The notes beneath the pieces were generated by a model. It searched no databases. It was not told where the DNA came from and saw nothing but the letters and a program-made list of their open reading frames with translations. A stretch of DNA of 13,770 bases from an uncultured Burkholderiaceae bacterium (GTDB taxonomy: Bacteria; Pseudomonadota; Gammaproteobacteria; Burkholderiales; Burkholderiaceae_F): NCBI GenBank assembly GCA_937936215.1, contig CALGWX010000217.1, forward strand, positions 1-13,770, written 5' to 3'. The translations under genes were made by a program, and so were the position numbers. Below are positions 12,791-13,770 of the stretch, in pieces (within the stretch, counting starts at the first letter, position 1; every line of letters begins with the position of its first letter).

Positions 12791-13624
12791 CTACTGCACC
12801 GCCGCGCCCATCGGGCGCAGCGCGAAATACCGTTCCAGCAGCCCGGGCTCGTCGAAGTGGCGGCGGCCGACGAACGCGGTCGCGTGCCGCCCCCACTGCC
12901 GCATTTGCCCGGCGCTAGAGATGCCCATCGGCCAGAACAGCCAGCGCTCGGCGCGCTCGGTGCCCGGCACGAAACCGGCCGCATCGTACGCGCTGCGGGT
13001 GCCGCCTTGCGGCAGCGGCAGGGTCAGCAGTTCGCGCTCGTCGCGCAAGGTGTAGGCGATGCCCGTCGCGGCTGCCGGCGCAGCCGTGACCCGTTGCAGG
13101 TAATGCGTGCGGGCGGCAACGCGCAAGGCGATCCGCTGCCCCGGCGCCATACCCGGCGCGGACTGCGGCGCGAATAGGCCCTCGTCGAGCGACGCCGGCT
13201 GCGGCCGCGCGGCCACCGCCGCGGTGGGGAAGAACAGGTGGTAGCAGCCGCAGGAATGGATGCTGTCGTAGACCAGCGGCTCGCCGGACTCGTCGAGCGT
13301 GACGCGCCAGATCAGCCCGTCCAGCCGGCCGGCGAGGATGTCGACCGCGCCGGCCGCCGGCCGCGCCGGAAACCAGAACGTGTAGACCAGTTGCAGCCGC
13401 ACGCGGCCGCCGAAGTGCGTGTAGGCGGCGCGCACGTAGGCGGCGGGCGCGGCGGTGTCGGCCGCCGGTAGGCCGTCGTCGGCCCAGCGCAGGGCGCCGA
13501 TGCGGTCGTCGTCGGAGGCGGTGTCGATCTCCAGCAGCGGCGCATGGCGCTGCACCCACTGCAGCAACTGCCGCTGCGGCGGCGCCGGCAGCGCGAAGGC
13601 CGCCGAGCGCGGCGGCGGCGTCAC
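12791..13624 (-). CDS. Conserved hypothetical protein with HSCGCYH motif (possibly the 3' half of a split gene)
   Basis: Unknown protein of 277 residues as read from the GTG at 13624. Notable segments are YVRAAYTHFGG and VYTFWFPARPA (63-90), GRLDGLIWRVTLD (99-111), YDSIHSCGCYHLFFPT (119-134) with two Cys and two His that could bind metal, and WPMGISSAGQMRQWGRH (231-247) near the end. The wording resembles a conserved family of uncharacterised proteobacterial proteins that I recall as longer than this, without a named function. The start is uncertain: there is no Shine-Dalgarno site, and the same frame is open upstream to a TAG at 13649-13651, beyond which it continues open to the window edge. 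It may therefore be an independent gene started at GTG or the downstream part of a gene interrupted by an amber codon. It is followed three bases later by the YbhP-like gene. Confidence 0.7.
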   Translation of the reverse strand: MTPPPRSAAFALPAPPQRQLLQWVQRHAPLLEIDTASDDDRIGALRWADDGLPAADTAAPAAYVRAAYTHFGGRVRLQLVYTFWFPARPAAGAVDILAGRLDGLIWRVTLDESGEPLVYDSIHSCGCYHLFFPTAAVAARPQPASLDEGLFAPQSAPGMAPGQRIALRVAARTHYLQRVTAAPAAATGIAYTLRDERELLTLPLPQGGTRSAYDAAGFVPGTERAERWLFWPMGISSAGQMRQWGRHATAFVGRRHFDEPGLLERYFALRPMGAAVQ

Positions 13625-13648
13625 GGCAGCCGGCAGCGGCGCGGGCCC

Positions 13649-13770
13649 CTAGCGCAGCAGCTCGCCCGCCCGCGGCAGATCGTCGAGCGGCATGGCGAAG
13701 ACCTCGCGCGTGCGCTGCTGCCAGTCGCGGATGCCGGCGGCGAAGACCAGCCGCGTCAGCGGATAAAGCC
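13649..13770 (-). CDS. 3' end of a gene entering from the right edge (unknown product)
   Basis: Reading from the window edge, the frame encodes 39 residues ending ...RAGELLR and a TAG stop at 13649-13651. The residues (LYPLTRLVFAAGIRDWQQR, then TREVFAMPLDDLPRAGELLR) look like genuine coding sequence, helical with mixed charge. The frame is the same as that of the next gene, which starts 24 bases on. The product is not recognised from this fragment. Confidence 0.6.
   Translation of the reverse strand, partial: LYPLTRLVFAAGIRDWQQRTREVFAMPLDDLPRAGELLR

Noticed and set aside
1..13770. Search for CRISPR arrays, tRNA or rRNA genes, integrases, insertion sequences and phage genes
   Set aside because: No regularly spaced repeats, no tRNA-like cloverleaf or rRNA sequence, and no recombinase or transposase motif was found by reading both strands.

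Overview
The window is very GC-rich, gene-dense DNA with bacterial gene organisation (stop/start overlaps, short gaps, mostly TGA stops). The gene content points to a betaproteobacterium, most likely Burkholderiales or a neighbour: a short SWIB-domain protein with a Lys/Ala histone-H1-like tail, a ybhP-clsB pair, and a ligase-associated DNA repair cluster. This placement is inference from gene content. No rRNA, tRNA, CRISPR array, integrase or transposase gene was found.

Layout. (1) Bases 1-869, + strand: a ribose-phosphate pyrophosphokinase-like protein of the short, archaeal type; the window begins inside its start codon. (2) 870-1637: non-coding spacer, a clear bidirectional intrinsic terminator, then the SWIB/H1-like nucleoid protein on the - strand. 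Its probable promoter is overlaid by two tandem copies of a TTTTC...GAAAA inverted-repeat box. (3) 2016-8737, - strand: a DNA-repair cluster read in the order MBL-fold exonuclease, ATP-dependent DNA ligase (start overlapping the exonuclease stop), DUF429 RNase-H-like protein (7 bases after the ligase), a 302-base gap, then an Lhr-Core/DEXH helicase. This is the ligase-associated DNA damage response set, but the metallophosphoesterase (PdeM/MPE) usually found with it is not in the window, and a DUF429 protein sits inside the cluster. (4) 8832-9488, + strand, divergent: a membrane-anchored GRDP-like protein with a Cys/Gly-rich tail. (5) 9578-13770, - strand: an apparent operon read as partial unknown gene, unknown protein with an HSCGCYH motif, YbhP-type endonuclease/exonuclease/phosphatase protein, cardiolipin synthase (ClsB type), unknown SRPBCC-like protein, CoA-binding protein.

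How they work together. The cluster in (3) combines end resection (exonuclease), strand separation (helicase), a possible RNase-H-fold nuclease and sealing (ligase), as expected for a repair pathway. Operon (5) is centred on membrane phospholipid synthesis, with the ybhP-clsB order known from Escherichia coli. The most notable observations are the DUF429 gene within the ligase cluster, an alanine-rich insertion of about 88 residues in the ligase catalytic domain, a possible amber-split gene at the right edge, a REP-like palindrome touching the cls stop codon, and the tandem palindromic boxes upstream of the SWIB gene.
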